The position numbers and the translations under genes are program-made. Shown here in pieces: positions 45,771-56,402 of a stretch of DNA of 64,000 nt. Position 1 is the stretch's first letter. Each line of letters opens with the position of its first letter. Location: positions 868,001-932,000 of the forward strand of contig NZ_OANT01000001.1 of assembly GCF_900096995.1 (NCBI RefSeq), given 5' to 3'. The notes beneath the pieces were generated by a model, which saw only the letters and a program-made list of their open reading frames with translations, was not told the DNA's origin and did no database searches. The stretch is from Acinetobacter puyangensis (GTDB lineage Bacteria > Pseudomonadota > Gammaproteobacteria > Pseudomonadales > Moraxellaceae).

Positions 45771-46469
45771 CTAACGACCTTTTTCATCCTGCCAAAGTAA
45801 TTTATGTAATTGCAGTTGAAATTTAACAGGGAGGTGGTCTTGTAAAATCCATCCGGCAAGTTGGCGGGCAAACGCAGGTAATCTAACATCACCTTCAATG
45901 GCAAAAGCCGGAGAAAACCATACTGTACCCACTTTTTCGGCCAATTGGTGCTCTGCAAGAAAATCTTTTGCCCATAAATAATCTTCTTGATCGCTAATGA
46001 CGAATTTGATTTGATCATGGCATGTAAGATGCTGATAGTTTTCAATCAGGTTGCGCTGTTCTTCGCCACTAGAAGGGGTTTTTACGTCGACAATACGGGA
46101 CACACGTGTATCAACCCGGGAAATATCCAGCGCACCGCTGGTTTCCAGAGAAACATGATAACCTTCATCACATAAAGTTTTTAATAGAATAAGGCAATTG
46201 GGTTGTGCTAGGGGTTCACCGCCTGTAACGCAGACAAATTTTGCTTGATAAGAAGCGATTTGCTGATAAATGTCTGCAAGTGTAATGCGTTTGCCGCCTT
46301 CAAAAGAATAGGTGGTATCACAATAATTGCAGCGTAAAGGACATCCAGTTAATCGAACAAAAACCGTCGGACTGCCGGCTTCATTTGCTTCGCCTTGCAG
46401 AGAATAAAAGATTTCGGTAATTTTTAGACCTGCGGCAGGATCGGTAACAGGAATAAACTGGTTGCGCAT
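45771..46469 (-). CDS. queE: 7-carboxy-7-deazaguanine synthase QueE (radical SAM)
   Basis: 232 aa from ATG 46469; a GTG two codons upstream also opens the frame. The radical SAM cluster motif is CPLRCNYCDT (CX3CX2C) near residue 44, following IFYSLQGEANEAGSPTVFVR. A second site, FVCVTGGEPLAQPN, is the GGE SAM-binding motif. It ring-contracts 6-carboxytetrahydropterin in queuosine synthesis. queC follows downstream on the same strand. Confidence 0.96.
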   Translation of the reverse strand: MRNQFIPVTDPAAGLKITEIFYSLQGEANEAGSPTVFVRLTGCPLRCNYCDTTYSFEGGKRITLADIYQQIASYQAKFVCVTGGEPLAQPNCLILLKTLCDEGYHVSLETSGALDISRVDTRVSRIVDVKTPSSGEEQRNLIENYQHLTCHDQIKFVISDQEDYLWAKDFLAEHQLAEKVGTVWFSPAFAIEGDVRLPAFARQLAGWILQDHLPVKFQLQLHKLLWQDEKGR

Positions 46470-46530
46470 AGACACAAATAAAATATCAAGCAGAAATAGA
46501 AGGTCGATGATTTTACCTTAAATTAAATAA

Positions 46531-46568
46531 AAAAGCCCTCTACATTTTATGTGAGGGCTTCTTTTTTA
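46531..46568. terminator. Terminator between dapD and queE
   Basis: AAGCCCTC-ACAT stem with ATGT-GAGGGCTT, then T-run on the plus strand and an A-run on the left giving a T-run on the minus strand. Confidence 0.85.
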
Positions 46569-46592
46569 TTTTGGTCAATACCGCTTTATGAC

Positions 46593-47414
46593 TTAATCGG
46601 CACGTAATAAATCATTTAAACTGGTTTTAGCACGGGTCTGTGCATCTACACGTTTTACAATGATTGCAGCATACAAGCTATATTTACCATCTTTTGAGGG
46701 CAAGCTTCCCGGTACAACCACAGAACCAGCTGGTACACGACCATAATAAATTTCGCCAGTTTCACGGTCATAAATACGGGTTGATTGACCGATATAAACA
46801 CCCATTGAAATCACAGAACCTTCTTCTACAATGACGCCTTCAACGATTTCAGAACGCGCGCCAATGAAACAGTTATCTTCGATAATGGTTGGACCTGCCT
46901 GTAAAGGTTCTAATACGCCACCAATACCAACACCACCGGATAAATGTACGTTTTTACCAATTTGTGCACATGAACCAACTGTGGCCCAAGTATCTACCAT
47001 AGTGCTTTCATCAACATATGCACCGATATTGACATAAGATGGCATTAATACGACATTTTTTGCAATATAGCTGCCTTTACGAGCAACAGCAGGAGGCACA
47101 ACACGGATGCCCGAGTCTTTAAATTGTTGTTCAGTCCAGCCTGTAAATTTTGTATCTACTTTGTCAAAGAAACGTAAATCGCAAGATTCTATAATTTTGT
47201 TATCATTCAGTTTAAATGACAATAAAACAGCTTTTTTTAACCATTGGTTAACAACCCATTCGCCATCCTGTTTTTCTGCAACGCGTAATGAGCCATTATC
47301 TAATCCAGCTAATGCCTCTTCTACAGCATTACGAATGTCCTGAGGACAATTTGTACTCGACAATTGAGCGCGATCTTCAAAGGCTTGTTCGATGATTTGA
47401 GCCAGTTGGGACAT
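46593..47414 (-). CDS. dapD: 2,3,4,5-tetrahydropyridine-2,6-dicarboxylate N-succinyltransferase
   Basis: 273 aa. A left-handed beta-helix of hexapeptide repeats is evident ([20 protein letters not shown], then [20 protein letters not shown] and [20 protein letters not shown]). It succinylates tetrahydrodipicolinate in the lysine/diaminopimelate pathway; dapC (60.6 kb) acts two steps on, and dapF and lysA are at 16.8-18.9 kb. It is a single gene with a terminator after it. Confidence 0.97.
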   Translation of the reverse strand: MSQLAQIIEQAFEDRAQLSSTNCPQDIRNAVEEALAGLDNGSLRVAEKQDGEWVVNQWLKKAVLLSFKLNDNKIIESCDLRFFDKVDTKFTGWTEQQFKDSGIRVVPPAVARKGSYIAKNVVLMPSYVNIGAYVDESTMVDTWATVGSCAQIGKNVHLSGGVGIGGVLEPLQAGPTIIEDNCFIGARSEIVEGVIVEEGSVISMGVYIGQSTRIYDRETGEIYYGRVPAGSVVVPGSLPSKDGKYSLYAAIIVKRVDAQTRAKTSLNDLLRAD

Positions 47415-47641
47415 AGTCTTGTTCCGAAAATAAAATTTTGCAATATTCTACACGATTGATTAAACTTGCACAGTGCTTTGTAATTTTTTGAAATAAAGAA
47501 TTATAGAATCAATATCTTATATAAAATGTATCAAAAGATTACAAAGTGGAAACAAAAAAACAGTCCATTTAGTCAGTTTTTCACGTAAAATTACTCATAA
47601 TTCAAACAACAATGTCGTTTGGGTATCTTGAGGAGTATAAA

Positions 47642-48349
47642 ATGAAAATGTTACGTGTTTTAGCTGTAGCTGCCTTGGCAAGTTCTGCAACTTTTGCAAT
47701 GGCAGACGAACAAGTCATCACTGAAGAAGGTATTGCATCTTTCTCTACTTTTAAACCAGCATCTGTTCGTGCCGAAGTGGGTACAACTGGTTACGGTGGT
47801 GCATTAAGCTGGAGTGTAAACCCTTATACAGCGATTACTGCTGGTTATAACGGTGGTGATATTTCTTGGTCTGATGACATTAAAGTCAATGGTTCTAAAT
47901 ATGACCTAGACATGGACAATAAAACTGCATATTTAAATGCAGAAATTCGTCCATTTGCGAACTGGTTCTATGTTGCAGCGGGTGTAGGTTATTTAGATAA
48001 CTCTTATGATTTAGATCGTCGTATTTCAAATGGTCGTGCTTTCGAAGTTAATAATCAAGGCTTCGTTGCTAATGGCGATGTTAAAATTGCAGGTAATTTA
48101 CATTACGACGGATTTGCACCATATCTAGGTTTAGGTTTTTCTCCAGCGATTACTAACCGTTGGGGCGTATTTGGTGAAGTAGGCGCTTATTACACAGGTA
48201 ACCCTGATGTAGAATTGGCTGCCACTGGTAACTATACAAGTACAAATGATTTAGATTCAGCTGTACGAGCTGAAGAAGATAAAATCCGTAATGATGACAA
48301 ATACAAATGGGCTCCAGTTGCTAAAGTTGGTGTAAGCTTCCGCTTCTAA
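47642..48349 (+). CDS. carO: CarO-like outer-membrane beta-barrel protein
   Basis: 235 aa from ATG 47642, preceded by GAGGAG; the frame also extends upstream to 47612. Signal peptide cleaves after FAMA. The mature sequence has VRAEVGTTGYGGALSWSVNP, GYNGGDISWSDDIKVNGSKY and DLDMDNKTAYLNAEIRPFAN then GVFGEVGAYYTGNP, the repeated pattern of Acinetobacter CarO, and ends in the beta-barrel signature KVGVSFRF (terminal Phe). CarO is a small channel linked to carbapenem and basic amino-acid uptake. Its loops differ from those of A. baumannii alleles, as expected of another species. Confidence 0.88.
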   Translation: MKMLRVLAVAALASSATFAMADEQVITEEGIASFSTFKPASVRAEVGTTGYGGALSWSVNPYTAITAGYNGGDISWSDDIKVNGSKYDLDMDNKTAYLNAEIRPFANWFYVAAGVGYLDNSYDLDRRISNGRAFEVNNQGFVANGDVKIAGNLHYDGFAPYLGLGFSPAITNRWGVFGEVGAYYTGNPDVELAATGNYTSTNDLDSAVRAEEDKIRNDDKYKWAPVAKVGVSFRF

Positions 48350-48373
48350 TCTTTAGTTAATTGATCCATTGAT

Positions 48374-48399
48374 AAAAGCGAGCTTCGGCTCGCTTTTTT
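48374..48399 (+). terminator. Terminator after carO
   Basis: AAAAGCGAGC-TTCG-GCTCGCTTTTTT hairpin. Confidence 0.92.
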
Positions 48400-48512
48400 G
48401 TTATTGATAATATGATTTGATACATAAGTTGTCGCAAGATAAAACCTTTTAATACTTGCAAGTTTCTCAATAACATATTAAAACTATTAAGAGTTCATAA
48501 CAGGGAAACACA

Positions 48513-49124
48513 ATGAAGCTGTATTATGCGCCGGGTGCATGTTCACTTGCATCACATATTATTTTAAATGAAATCAATGTTGATTTTGATCTGGAACGTG
48601 TTGATCTTAAAACACATACGACAGAAAAAGGGCAGGATTATTATACGATTAATCCCAAAGGTTATGTCCCTGCACTAGAAATTAATCCTGGGTTGATGCT
48701 TACCGAAAATGTTGCGATATTACCATTTTTGGCACAGCACGATCCAAAACAGGATCTTATCCCACCATCAGGCTTGGGACGTGCCAAGGTACTGGAATGG
48801 CTAGGCTATTTAAATTCAGAATTACATGATGCTTATGCAGTCTTTTTTAGTCAGCCACTCGATGAAGAAGGTAAAAAACGTGCCTATGCGGAAATTGACC
48901 GCTTGTTGCAATATATAGAAGATTATTTGGCAGAAGTTGATACGGATTATTTGGTCGATGACAATTTTGGTCCAGCAGATGCATATCTTTTTGTACTGAC
49001 AAACTGGTCCCAAGGTATTGGGCATGATCTGTCCAAGTTTAAAGAAATTAATGACCTGCGAGATGTTGTGTCACAACGCCAATCTGTACAAATTGCGATG
49101 CGTGATGAAGGTTTGATTAGCTAA
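48513..49124 (+). CDS. Glutathione S-transferase family protein (beta-class-like)
   Basis: 203 aa. The N-terminal thioredoxin-like domain begins MKLYYAPGACSLASHIILNE, a pattern with CS at the beta-class active site, and includes NPKGYVPALEINPGLMLTEN with the cis-Pro and the glutathione-binding TEN. The C-terminal helical domain has FGPADAYLFVLTNWSQ. A detoxification or thiol-transfer role is likely; the substrate is unknown. It stands alone between carO and thiG. Confidence 0.88.
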   Translation: MKLYYAPGACSLASHIILNEINVDFDLERVDLKTHTTEKGQDYYTINPKGYVPALEINPGLMLTENVAILPFLAQHDPKQDLIPPSGLGRAKVLEWLGYLNSELHDAYAVFFSQPLDEEGKKRAYAEIDRLLQYIEDYLAEVDTDYLVDDNFGPADAYLFVLTNWSQGIGHDLSKFKEINDLRDVVSQRQSVQIAMRDEGLIS

Positions 49125-49309
49125 ATTTATATCGGTTTTGAAAGTCGTCAGGCAAATTTTACGCAATAAGCCTGACGCATCAAATAAATATAACAATATA
49201 CAGCTTGCGATAATCTTTGTAGATTTTATAGAAAAAGTTAGATCAGAAAAGTGAAAACCCTATCCATGACATATATCATCAATAGGGCAGAACAAAGCAA
49301 GAAAGAATA

Positions 49310-50119
49310 TTACTTAAAGAAATATCCTGTTTCTGGCGAGCTGGCATGTGCCAGATGTTTGCGTGGCATACGACCAGCAAGATAAGCTTCACGACCCGCC
49401 TCAATGGCTTTTTTCATGGCACTGGCCATTAGCACGGGATGTTGTGCCTGTGCAATCGCGGTATTCATTAACACACCATCACAGCCCAGTTCCATGGCAA
49501 TGGCGGCATCACTTGCTGTACCCACACCGGCATCGACTAAAACAGGGACTTTGGCATTTTCGATAATCAGGGATAGTGTGTGCGGATTTAAAATACCCAG
49601 ACCGGAACCAATTAGGCTGCCTAAAGGCATGATGGCTACGCAGCCCATCGATTCAAGTTCCTGTGCCACAATAGGATCATCAGAGGTATAGACCATGACA
49701 TCAAAACCGTCATCAATCAGAACCTGTGCAGCTTTTAAGGTTTCCACCACATTTGGATAGAGTGATTCCTGATTACCCAGCACTTCAAGTTTCACCAGAT
49801 TGTGCCCATCAAGTAATTCACGTGCCAGTTGACAGGTACGAATTGCACTTTTGGCATCAAAACAGCCGGCAGTATTGGGTAAAATGGTATATTTTTCTGG
49901 TGGAATAACCGAAAGCAGATTGGGCTGATTTGGATCTTGTCCAATATTTACTCGTCGAATGGCAACGGTGACAATTTCCGCACCGCTGGTCTGTATAGCA
50001 GCACCAGTTTCTTGCAAGTCCTTATATTTACCTGTTCCAACCAATAGGCGTGAGGTAAATTCACGTTGTCCTATTTTAAAGCTTGAATCTTGCATAATAT
50101 TTTTAGCTATAACCTCCAT
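49310..50119 (-). CDS. thiG: Thiazole synthase ThiG
   Basis: 269 aa from ATG 50119, two nt after the thiS stop; ATG 50095 would give a start nearer to that of relatives ([20 protein letters not shown]). The TIM-barrel motifs include [20 protein letters not shown], the Schiff-base Lys region [35 protein letters not shown] and [20 protein letters not shown]. It makes the thiazole phosphate of thiamine from DXP, dehydroglycine and ThiS-thiocarboxylate. It is in one transcription unit with thiS. Confidence 0.95.
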   Translation of the reverse strand: MEVIAKNIMQDSSFKIGQREFTSRLLVGTGKYKDLQETGAAIQTSGAEIVTVAIRRVNIGQDPNQPNLLSVIPPEKYTILPNTAGCFDAKSAIRTCQLARELLDGHNLVKLEVLGNQESLYPNVVETLKAAQVLIDDGFDVMVYTSDDPIVAQELESMGCVAIMPLGSLIGSGLGILNPHTLSLIIENAKVPVLVDAGVGTASDAAIAMELGCDGVLMNTAIAQAQHPVLMASAMKKAIEAGREAYLAGRMPRKHLAHASSPETGYFFK

Positions 50120-50121
50120 AT

Positions 50122-50325
50122 TTAACCGCCACCCACTGCATGGATGATTTCTATATGGTCATTTGGCGCAATCGGTGTTTCGGCCAAACGACTTTTGGGA
50201 ATGATTTGTTCATTCAATTCAACCGCAAACCGTTTACCTTCCAAGTGAAGGTCCTGCACTAATGCTAACAGGTCAAGGTGGGTTGTTTGTTGGCTTTCGC
50301 CATTTAAAATAATGGAGATGGTCAT
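50122..50325 (-). CDS. thiS: Sulfur-carrier protein ThiS
   Basis: 67 aa ubiquitin-like protein ([20 protein letters not shown]) ending in IIHAVGGG, the Gly-Gly tail that is activated by ThiF and carries sulfur to ThiG. thiG starts 2 nt downstream. Confidence 0.95.
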   Translation of the reverse strand: MTISIILNGESQQTTHLDLLALVQDLHLEGKRFAVELNEQIIPKSRLAETPIAPNDHIEIIHAVGGG

Positions 50326-50332
50326 ATCGTAT

Positions 50333-50698
50333 CTAGTGTGCAGTTTTAAATGCTTGCCAGGCTAAAGTTATCCAGCCCAGAATCATGAATAAGCCGCCAA
50401 TTGGCGTGATTGCGCCTAAGCCTCGTGGTAAACCGAGCGCCATGATGTAGAGTGAACCACAAAACAAGACAATGCCAATTTGAATTAGCCAGAAAGGGGC
50501 TTTAATGGCCAGCTGGGGCAGTGTTCTGGCGATAATGCCTAAAGCAAGCAGTCCCAGCGCATGATAAAAGAAATAGTCTGTGGCCGTTTGCCACCAGACC
50601 AATTGCTCAGGAGAGGCAATTTTTTTTAAACCATGTGCTCCGAATGCGCCAAGCATAACAGCAAGTGCTAAATTAATTGCAGCGATACCTAGCCACAT
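50333..50698 (-). CDS. DUF423 small membrane protein
   Basis: 121 aa from ATG 50698 (MWLGIAAINLALAVMLGAFG), with AGGAG upstream; an in-frame GTG lies at 50731. The AHGLKKI motif after the first helix and four predicted membrane helices are characteristic of DUF423 (YgdD-like) inner-membrane proteins. The function is unknown. Its stop is 8 nt before the thiS start on the same strand. Confidence 0.85.
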   Translation of the reverse strand: MWLGIAAINLALAVMLGAFGAHGLKKIASPEQLVWWQTATDYFFYHALGLLALGIIARTLPQLAIKAPFWLIQIGIVLFCGSLYIMALGLPRGLGAITPIGGLFMILGWITLAWQAFKTAH

Positions 50699-50763
50699 CT
50701 CGTGCTTGCTCCTATATAAATAAAAAGGCACCTAAAAAGATGCCTATAAGTGTAACCTGATTT

Positions 50764-51633
50764 TTAACCGGCAGACATGGCAACTTTGATTTTTTCCATC
50801 GCATTTTTTTCGAGCTGACGGATACGCTCTGCGGATACATTATATTCTGCTGCAAGTTCATGTAAAGTGGATTTATTATCATCCAACCAGCGACGTTGCA
50901 GAATATTACGTGAACGGTCGTCCAGTTGTTCCATGGCTTCATGTAAAGCATGGGTATTTTGATCTTCCCAGTCTTCCTCTTCAATTAGGCGGGCAGGATC
51001 GTAGCGGTTATCTTCCAGATATAATGCGGGAGCAGTGTAATGACTGTCATCGTCATCATCATTTTGTGCTTCAAAGGCAGCATCATAGGCAGTAAGGCGA
51101 CCTTCCATTTCCAGAACTTGTTCCGGGGTCACGTTTAGATCATTGGCAATTGCCTGTGCTTCTTCCAGTGTCAGTTTTTTACTGGATTTTTTTAGACTGC
51201 GTAGATTAAAAAACAGTTTGCGTTGTGCTTTGGTGGTGGCAACTTTAACAATACGCCAGTTACGAATCACATATTCGTGAATTTCGGCTTTAATCCAATG
51301 GACTGCAAAGGAAACCAGACGTACACCCATGGTCGGGTCAAAGCGTTTTACTGCTTTCATCAGGCCTAAATTGCCTTCCTGAATCAGATCCCCCTGTGGT
51401 AAGCCATAACCTGCGTAACTGCGTGCGATATGAACCACAAAACGTAAATGTGACATTACCAGCATTTTGGCAGCATCAAGATCCTGATCATAATAATAGC
51501 GTTCGGCAAGTTCTTTTTCTTGCTCTGCGGTTAGAATCGGAATTTGATTCACCGTACTGATATAGGCACCGAGATTTACACCTGGCGCAGACAACGACAG
51601 GGGCATCAATTGGTTGCTACTGTCAGTAGTCAT
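50764..51633 (-). CDS. rpoH: Heat-shock sigma factor RpoH (sigma-32)
   Basis: 289 aa. Region 2 reads [20 protein letters not shown] then [20 protein letters not shown] and [20 protein letters not shown]. The RpoH box [13 protein letters not shown] is present, and region 4 is [20 protein letters not shown] with [16 protein letters not shown]. An Asp-rich insert (NDDDDDSHY) follows region 3. It directs transcription of chaperones and proteases; FtsH (38.7 kb) degrades it in other bacteria. Confidence 0.97.
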   Translation of the reverse strand: MTTDSSNQLMPLSLSAPGVNLGAYISTVNQIPILTAEQEKELAERYYYDQDLDAAKMLVMSHLRFVVHIARSYAGYGLPQGDLIQEGNLGLMKAVKRFDPTMGVRLVSFAVHWIKAEIHEYVIRNWRIVKVATTKAQRKLFFNLRSLKKSSKKLTLEEAQAIANDLNVTPEQVLEMEGRLTAYDAAFEAQNDDDDDSHYTAPALYLEDNRYDPARLIEEEDWEDQNTHALHEAMEQLDDRSRNILQRRWLDDNKSTLHELAAEYNVSAERIRQLEKNAMEKIKVAMSAG

Positions 51634-51790
51634 GTAAACTCCTTGATAGGGTATGGAATTCCCAAAGCTTTATCTTAAAGAGAAGCCCAATAATATGTAA
51701 GTGAGAATGCGTTTAAATATGTAATTAAATAATTTTAAAGTGAGTTTAGGCGCTTGGCAATCGCTTTATCCATCACAGAAGATGCTTTGG

Positions 51791-52024
51791 TTAATTTTCA
51801 ATATAATAATGAAATTCATCAGTTTTAATTTCAGTTTTCAGTAATTTAAGTTGCTGTACCTGACAAAAATGTACCAGATCCTGCTGACTATGAGGGTCGG
51901 TACTTTTAACCAGAATAATTTGACCTGATGGTAGTGTTTTTAATGCGCGTTTTAGCATTAAAATTGGCATCGGACAGGGCTGTTGCCGGGCATCGACAAG
52001 CTGGTTAACGTGAAGTTGGGACAT
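51791..52024 (-). CDS. tusA: TusA-family sulfur carrier protein
   Basis: 77 aa with the active-site CPxP in RQQPCPMPILMLKRALKTLP. TusA relays persulfide sulfur in tRNA 2-thiouridine and other pathways. It abuts lpxH exactly (lpxH stop 52025, tusA start 52024). The match is to the family and not clearly to E. coli TusA, so the sulfur acceptor is open. Confidence 0.85.
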   Translation of the reverse strand: MSQLHVNQLVDARQQPCPMPILMLKRALKTLPSGQIILVKSTDPHSQQDLVHFCQVQQLKLLKTEIKTDEFHYYIEN

Positions 52025-52765
52025 TTAAAATTGCCAGTCAAAAAATTCTATATCGGTTGCGGAGCGCAATAACAAAACTTTAGCACAACCATGCTGTGTT
52101 TGCCCATCATTTTCACGCCAGTCACCCAATACGATACGCTGTTGTGTCGGTGAAATCTCATGAATTGCAGGGCGGTGGGTATGTCCATGAATCAGTAGAT
52201 TGATTCCTTGAATTTGTTGTAATACTTCTGCCTCATTGACATCAATGGGTTGATAATGCTGAGTTGTTTGTCGAGCCTGACTTTTTTTACGGAAAAAATC
52301 GCCTAAGCGTTTTTTTAAATAAAACGGTAATAATTTTAAGCTACCAAGTAACAATGGATTACGAATAATTTTTTTAAAGCGTTGGTAGGCCACATCATCA
52401 GTACATAAGGCATCCCCATGTTCCAGACGGATGTTTAAACCTTGCCATTGATAAACATAAGGTTCAGTTAACAGTTGCCCGCCAAAACGGTCCAGAAATC
52501 GCTGTCCCAGAACAAAATCACGATTGCCACACAGAAAATAAACCTTGTTTCCGGTTGCGGTAAAGGCTCTGAGTTGTTTGACAATCGGCAATAACCATTC
52601 TCCCGGATTGCCATCAGATAACCAAGCATTAAACCAGTCACCTAGAATATAGAGTGCAGTGGGTTGCTGTTGGTAATGTTGCAGTAATGATAAAAACCCG
52701 TGAACCAGTCGGGGGTGATCTTCTGAGAGGTGTAAATCCGAGATAAATAATTGTTGCATAAGCAT
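52025..52765 (-). CDS. lpxH: UDP-2,3-diacylglucosamine diphosphatase LpxH
   Basis: 246 aa from ATG 52765. The calcineurin-like metal-site motifs are FISDLHLSEDHPRLVHG, ILGDWFNAWL, LCGNRDFVLG and GHTHRPAIHE. It makes lipid X in lipid A synthesis at the inner-membrane face. Its Shine-Dalgarno (GGAGGG, 6 nt before the ATG) is fully buried in a 10-bp hairpin, and tusA follows without a gap. Confidence 0.94.
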   Translation of the reverse strand: MLMQQLFISDLHLSEDHPRLVHGFLSLLQHYQQQPTALYILGDWFNAWLSDGNPGEWLLPIVKQLRAFTATGNKVYFLCGNRDFVLGQRFLDRFGGQLLTEPYVYQWQGLNIRLEHGDALCTDDVAYQRFKKIIRNPLLLGSLKLLPFYLKKRLGDFFRKKSQARQTTQHYQPIDVNEAEVLQQIQGINLLIHGHTHRPAIHEISPTQQRIVLGDWRENDGQTQHGCAKVLLLRSATDIEFFDWQF

Positions 52766-52769
52766 CAGC

Positions 52770-52798
52770 TTCCCTCCTTATGTTGAAGAAGGAGGGAA
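52770..52798 (-). promoter_or_regulatory. Hairpin that sequesters the lpxH ribosome binding site
   Basis: On the minus strand TTCCCTCCTT (52798-52789) pairs perfectly with AAGGAGGGAA (52779-52770), leaving a 9-nt loop. The second arm contains the entire lpxH Shine-Dalgarno, and the ATG follows 4 nt later. No T-run follows, so a terminator role is unlikely. Confidence 0.65.
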
Positions 52799-52808
52799 TG
52801 AAGATTGA

Positions 52809-53318
52809 TTATTCGGCAATAATTTTTGCAGATTCAATCACAACATTTTCCAACGGAACGTCCTGATGATAGCCACGGCTGCCAGTGCGTACGTTTTTGA
52901 TGGTATTCACCACATCCAAGCCTTCAACCACTTTACCAAATACAGCATAGCCCCAACCTTGTGCGGTTTTACCGGTATGATTTAAAAAGCTATTACTTTT
53001 CACATTGATAAAAAATTGTGTAGATGCAGAATGTGGCGCTTGCGTACGCGCCATTGCCACGGTGCCTTCGTCATTAGTTAAACCGTTATCTGCTTCATTT
53101 TCAATTGAATCGCGGGTTGCTTTTTCCTTGAAGTTTTCGTCCATGCCACCGCCTTGGATCATAAAACCATCAATCACACGGTGAAAGATTACACCATCAT
53201 AGAAACCGTCACGAACATATTGTAAAAAGTTCTCTACAGTTTTAGGTGCTTTTTCACTGTTTAACTCTAGTACAATACGACCTTTATTGGTGTTTAATTC
53301 AACTTGAGGAAAACTCAT
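52809..53318 (-). CDS. ppiB: Peptidyl-prolyl cis-trans isomerase B (cyclophilin)
   Basis: 169 aa without a signal peptide, so cytoplasmic. The cyclophilin core is visible: [18 protein letters not shown] (catalytic Arg), [19 protein letters not shown] and [16 protein letters not shown]. It accelerates proline isomerisation during folding. lpxH lies 43 nt downstream on the same strand, so they may be co-transcribed. Confidence 0.95.
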   Translation of the reverse strand: MSFPQVELNTNKGRIVLELNSEKAPKTVENFLQYVRDGFYDGVIFHRVIDGFMIQGGGMDENFKEKATRDSIENEADNGLTNDEGTVAMARTQAPHSASTQFFINVKSNSFLNHTGKTAQGWGYAVFGKVVEGLDVVNTIKNVRTGSRGYHQDVPLENVVIESAKIIAE

Positions 53319-53500
53319 TGATACATCTCCTGATCATGGACTGTAAAAAGCCATGTGTTTTTAGTTGAGAGAAGGATAAGCAAACTGTAAACTGCATGGC
53401 AAGTAAAAAAACAAATTTTCCATATAGAAAATTGCTATTTTGAGCAAGATTCCCGAAAATTTGTACTTTGTTGTTTAACTTTAACCTATTTTAGTGATGT

Positions 53501-55228
53501 ATGACTATGAACTCAAAAGATGCTGTAACTCATGTGCCGAATATTCCTTCAACAAATTCTGATGTTGCAAGCGAACAGCAAGTACAGCAACAGCCGGGTT
53601 TAGATTTCATCCGTCAGGTGATTACCGATGATCTGGACAGTGGTCGTACACAACATGTGGTAACACGTTTTCCACCTGAGCCAAATGGTTATTTACATAT
53701 TGGCCATGTCAAAGCCATTTGTCTGAATTTTGGAATTGCAGAAGAATATAACGGTTATTGTAATTTACGTTTTGATGATACCAATCCGGATGCCGAAGAG
53801 CAGGAATATGTTGATGGTATTGCCAATGATGTCAAATGGTTGGGATTTCAGTGGCAGGATCAGCCGCGTTATGCATCTAGCTATTTTGAACAGTTGTATC
53901 AATGGGCATTGCAATTGATACAACAGGGCGATGCCTATGTCGATTTACAAACACCGGAAGAAATTCGTATCAACCGTGGTAATTTCAATGAGGCAGGTAA
54001 AAATTCACCGTATCGTGATGCCAGTGTAGATGAGAATCTGGCACGATTCGAGCAAATGCGTAATGGTGAATTGGGCGAAGGCGAAGCGGTATTGCGTGCC
54101 AAAATTGATATGGCCAGCGCAAATGTCCATATGCGTGATCCGATTTTATATCGTGTGTTGCATTCCGATCATCATCAAACAGGGGATACTTGGAAAATTT
54201 ATCCGATGTATGATTATGCTCATCCGTTATCCGATGCCATTGAAGGGGTGACACATTCCTTGTGTACATTGGAGTTTCAGGATCATCGTCCATTCTATGA
54301 CTGGGTGATTGAAAAAGTTCACTCACAGGCTGTGCCACGTCAGTATGAGTCTTCCCGTTTAAATATTGACTACACCATTACTTCAAAACGGAAATTACGT
54401 CGTCTGGTTGAAGGTGGTTTTGTTAATGGCTGGGATGATCCGCGTATGCCAACTGTGGTCGGTATGCGCCGTCGTGGTTTTACCGCAGAAGGCTTAAAAG
54501 ATTTCTGTAAACGTGTTGGCGTATCCAAAACGGATGGTATTGTCGATGTGGCGATGCTGGAATTTTGTATTCGTCAATCACTGGAAAATACTGCTGCCCG
54601 TGGTATGGCCGTGTTAAATCCATTAAAAGTCACCTTAACCAACTTGCCTGAAGAACTGGACTTAAGCCATGCTCGTCATCCAAATGTGGATATGGGAGAA
54701 CGAATTATTCCTTTGACCAAGGAAATCTATATTGATCGTAAGGATTTTGAAGAAGTTCCACCAAAAGGCTTTAAACGGTTGATTCCACAGGGGGAAGTAC
54801 GTTTACGTCATGCCTATGTGATTAAATGTGATGAAGTGATTAAAGATGCCAATGGCGAAGTGATCGAATTGAAATGCTCAATTGATCCGGACACACTAGG
54901 TAAAAATCCGGAAGGCCGTAAAGTCAAAGGTGTAATTCACTGGGTCTCTGCTTCCAAAGGTATTCCTGCCGAAGTGCGTATTTATGAGCGTTTATTTAGT
55001 GCAGCTGATCCGGAACAGGGTGAAGATTTTCTGGAAAATTTAAATCCAGATTCTCTTAAAGTGGTGCAGGCTGTGGTTGAACCAGCATTGGCTCTGGCAG
55101 AAAAAGAGCAGCGTTTCCAGTTTGAACGGGAAGGTTATTTTGTTGCAGATCGTTATGATCATTTATATGAAAAACCAGTATTTAACCGTATTCTAGATTT
55201 AAGAGACAGCTTTAAAGCACCTAAATAA
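53501..55228 (+). CDS. glnS: Glutaminyl-tRNA synthetase
   Basis: 575 aa. The class I HIGH motif is [20 protein letters not shown], the KMSKS-like site is [10 protein letters not shown], and GlnRS-specific sequence continues ([20 protein letters not shown]). The start is ATG 53501, with a second ATG two codons on; no clear Shine-Dalgarno is seen. The first ~30 residues are a polar extension beyond the E. coli start. It charges tRNA-Gln. Confidence 0.97.
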   Translation: MTMNSKDAVTHVPNIPSTNSDVASEQQVQQQPGLDFIRQVITDDLDSGRTQHVVTRFPPEPNGYLHIGHVKAICLNFGIAEEYNGYCNLRFDDTNPDAEEQEYVDGIANDVKWLGFQWQDQPRYASSYFEQLYQWALQLIQQGDAYVDLQTPEEIRINRGNFNEAGKNSPYRDASVDENLARFEQMRNGELGEGEAVLRAKIDMASANVHMRDPILYRVLHSDHHQTGDTWKIYPMYDYAHPLSDAIEGVTHSLCTLEFQDHRPFYDWVIEKVHSQAVPRQYESSRLNIDYTITSKRKLRRLVEGGFVNGWDDPRMPTVVGMRRRGFTAEGLKDFCKRVGVSKTDGIVDVAMLEFCIRQSLENTAARGMAVLNPLKVTLTNLPEELDLSHARHPNVDMGERIIPLTKEIYIDRKDFEEVPPKGFKRLIPQGEVRLRHAYVIKCDEVIKDANGEVIELKCSIDPDTLGKNPEGRKVKGVIHWVSASKGIPAEVRIYERLFSAADPEQGEDFLENLNPDSLKVVQAVVEPALALAEKEQRFQFEREGYFVADRYDHLYEKPVFNRILDLRDSFKAPK

Positions 55229-55255
55229 GTCACGGTTATTTTATTCAGCGTATCT

Positions 55256-55284
55256 AAAAAAGACTTCAAATTTGAGGTCTTTTT
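55256..55284 (+). terminator. Terminator after glnS
   Basis: AAAAAGACTTCAAA/TTTGAGGTCTTTTT hairpin, also suitable for the convergent LysR gene. Confidence 0.85.
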
Positions 55285-56165
55285 TATGCTTTATGTCTTG
55301 ATTGTTTGACCAGCTCGATAAAGTGCTGTGCAGCTTTACCCAAGGGTCTTTCCCGACTCCAGACCAGATCGATACATAAGGTAATACTTGGACAGAAATC
55401 TTCTACGTCAATGAGTGCCAGCGTTTGATTTTTTAAATGATCTTCAATATAGGATTGCGGTAAAAAGCCCCAGGCAAGACCAGCATGAATAATATCCACA
55501 GCAAAATATTGATTATCTGTTTGCCAACTATGATAAGACAATTGCAAAACTGAGGTGGATTGATTTTCACGGCTATTAAACACGATCTGGCGATGCTGTA
55601 ATAAATCATCATAACTGGCTTTTTGATGGTATAAGGGGTGATTAGGCGCAACCACAGCCACCATATTTTCTTTACCAATTTCAATAAATTGTTCAATCCC
55701 ATTTAGGCTTTGACGTTCCAGTAAAATGGCAAAATTGACTCGACCCGACAATACCGATTCCAGTGCTTCCTGTTGCGGTAAGGTTAAAATCTCTAATTTT
55801 AATAAAGGGTAATATTCACTAAGTTGCCGAAATATATTGGTCCAGATTAGGCTTTCTAGTTCCGTGGCAAAGGCAATACTCAAGACTGGTTCAACATGAT
55901 CGGCAAGTTGCAGGGCGTGGTTCTGCCATTGTTGCATCACGGCGAGCGTTTGTAAGGTGGATTGATAAAGACTTAAAGCAGCCGGTGTTGGTTGTGGTTC
56001 GCGTTTGGAGCGATCAAACAGACTTAATGCCAATTCATCTTCGAGTTGGGAAATCGCCATACTCACAGCTGAGGGGGCCTTACCCAGTTTTCGCGCGGTG
56101 GCAGAAAATGATCCGGTTTCTATCGCGGTTTTGAATACCAGTAAAAGTTCCTGATTAAGATTCAT
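55284..56165 (-). CDS. LysR-family transcriptional regulator
   Basis: 293 aa from ATG 56165; the longer frame starts at a TTG (56201) and is rejected. The winged HTH reads NQELLLVFKTAIETGSFSAT, ARKLGKAPSAVSMAISQLED, ELALSLFDRSKREPQPTPAA. The effector domain follows to LVWSRERPLGKAAQHFIELV. The target is unknown; no divergently paired metabolic gene is adjacent, since the FKBP gene upstream is about 240 bp away. Confidence 0.9.
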   Translation of the reverse strand: MNLNQELLLVFKTAIETGSFSATARKLGKAPSAVSMAISQLEDELALSLFDRSKREPQPTPAALSLYQSTLQTLAVMQQWQNHALQLADHVEPVLSIAFATELESLIWTNIFRQLSEYYPLLKLEILTLPQQEALESVLSGRVNFAILLERQSLNGIEQFIEIGKENMVAVVAPNHPLYHQKASYDDLLQHRQIVFNSRENQSTSVLQLSYHSWQTDNQYFAVDIIHAGLAWGFLPQSYIEDHLKNQTLALIDVEDFCPSITLCIDLVWSRERPLGKAAQHFIELVKQSRHKA

Positions 56166-56402
56166 CAATGACTTTCCCAAAAATAAAAAAATGCAGTCCA
56201 AAAGGGGAACATGGACTGCAAATACGATAATCTGCCTGGAGAACAGATTACCTCAAAATTGATCATTGGGCATGATTTTTGTCGACTAATCCTTGATTAT
56301 TAATATGGTGATTAAAAAAGCAAAATCAAGGCGCAATCTTTACTTTTCTTGTCAGCCAGAAACAGTTTATCATGTGCGCATCAAAATTAAGGGTGTACCA
56401 TC

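Noticed and set aside
49146..49177. CGTCAGGC/GCCTGACG hairpin after the GST gene
   Set aside because: A plausible transcript-end hairpin but without a T-run and with a long loop; not strong enough to list as a terminator.
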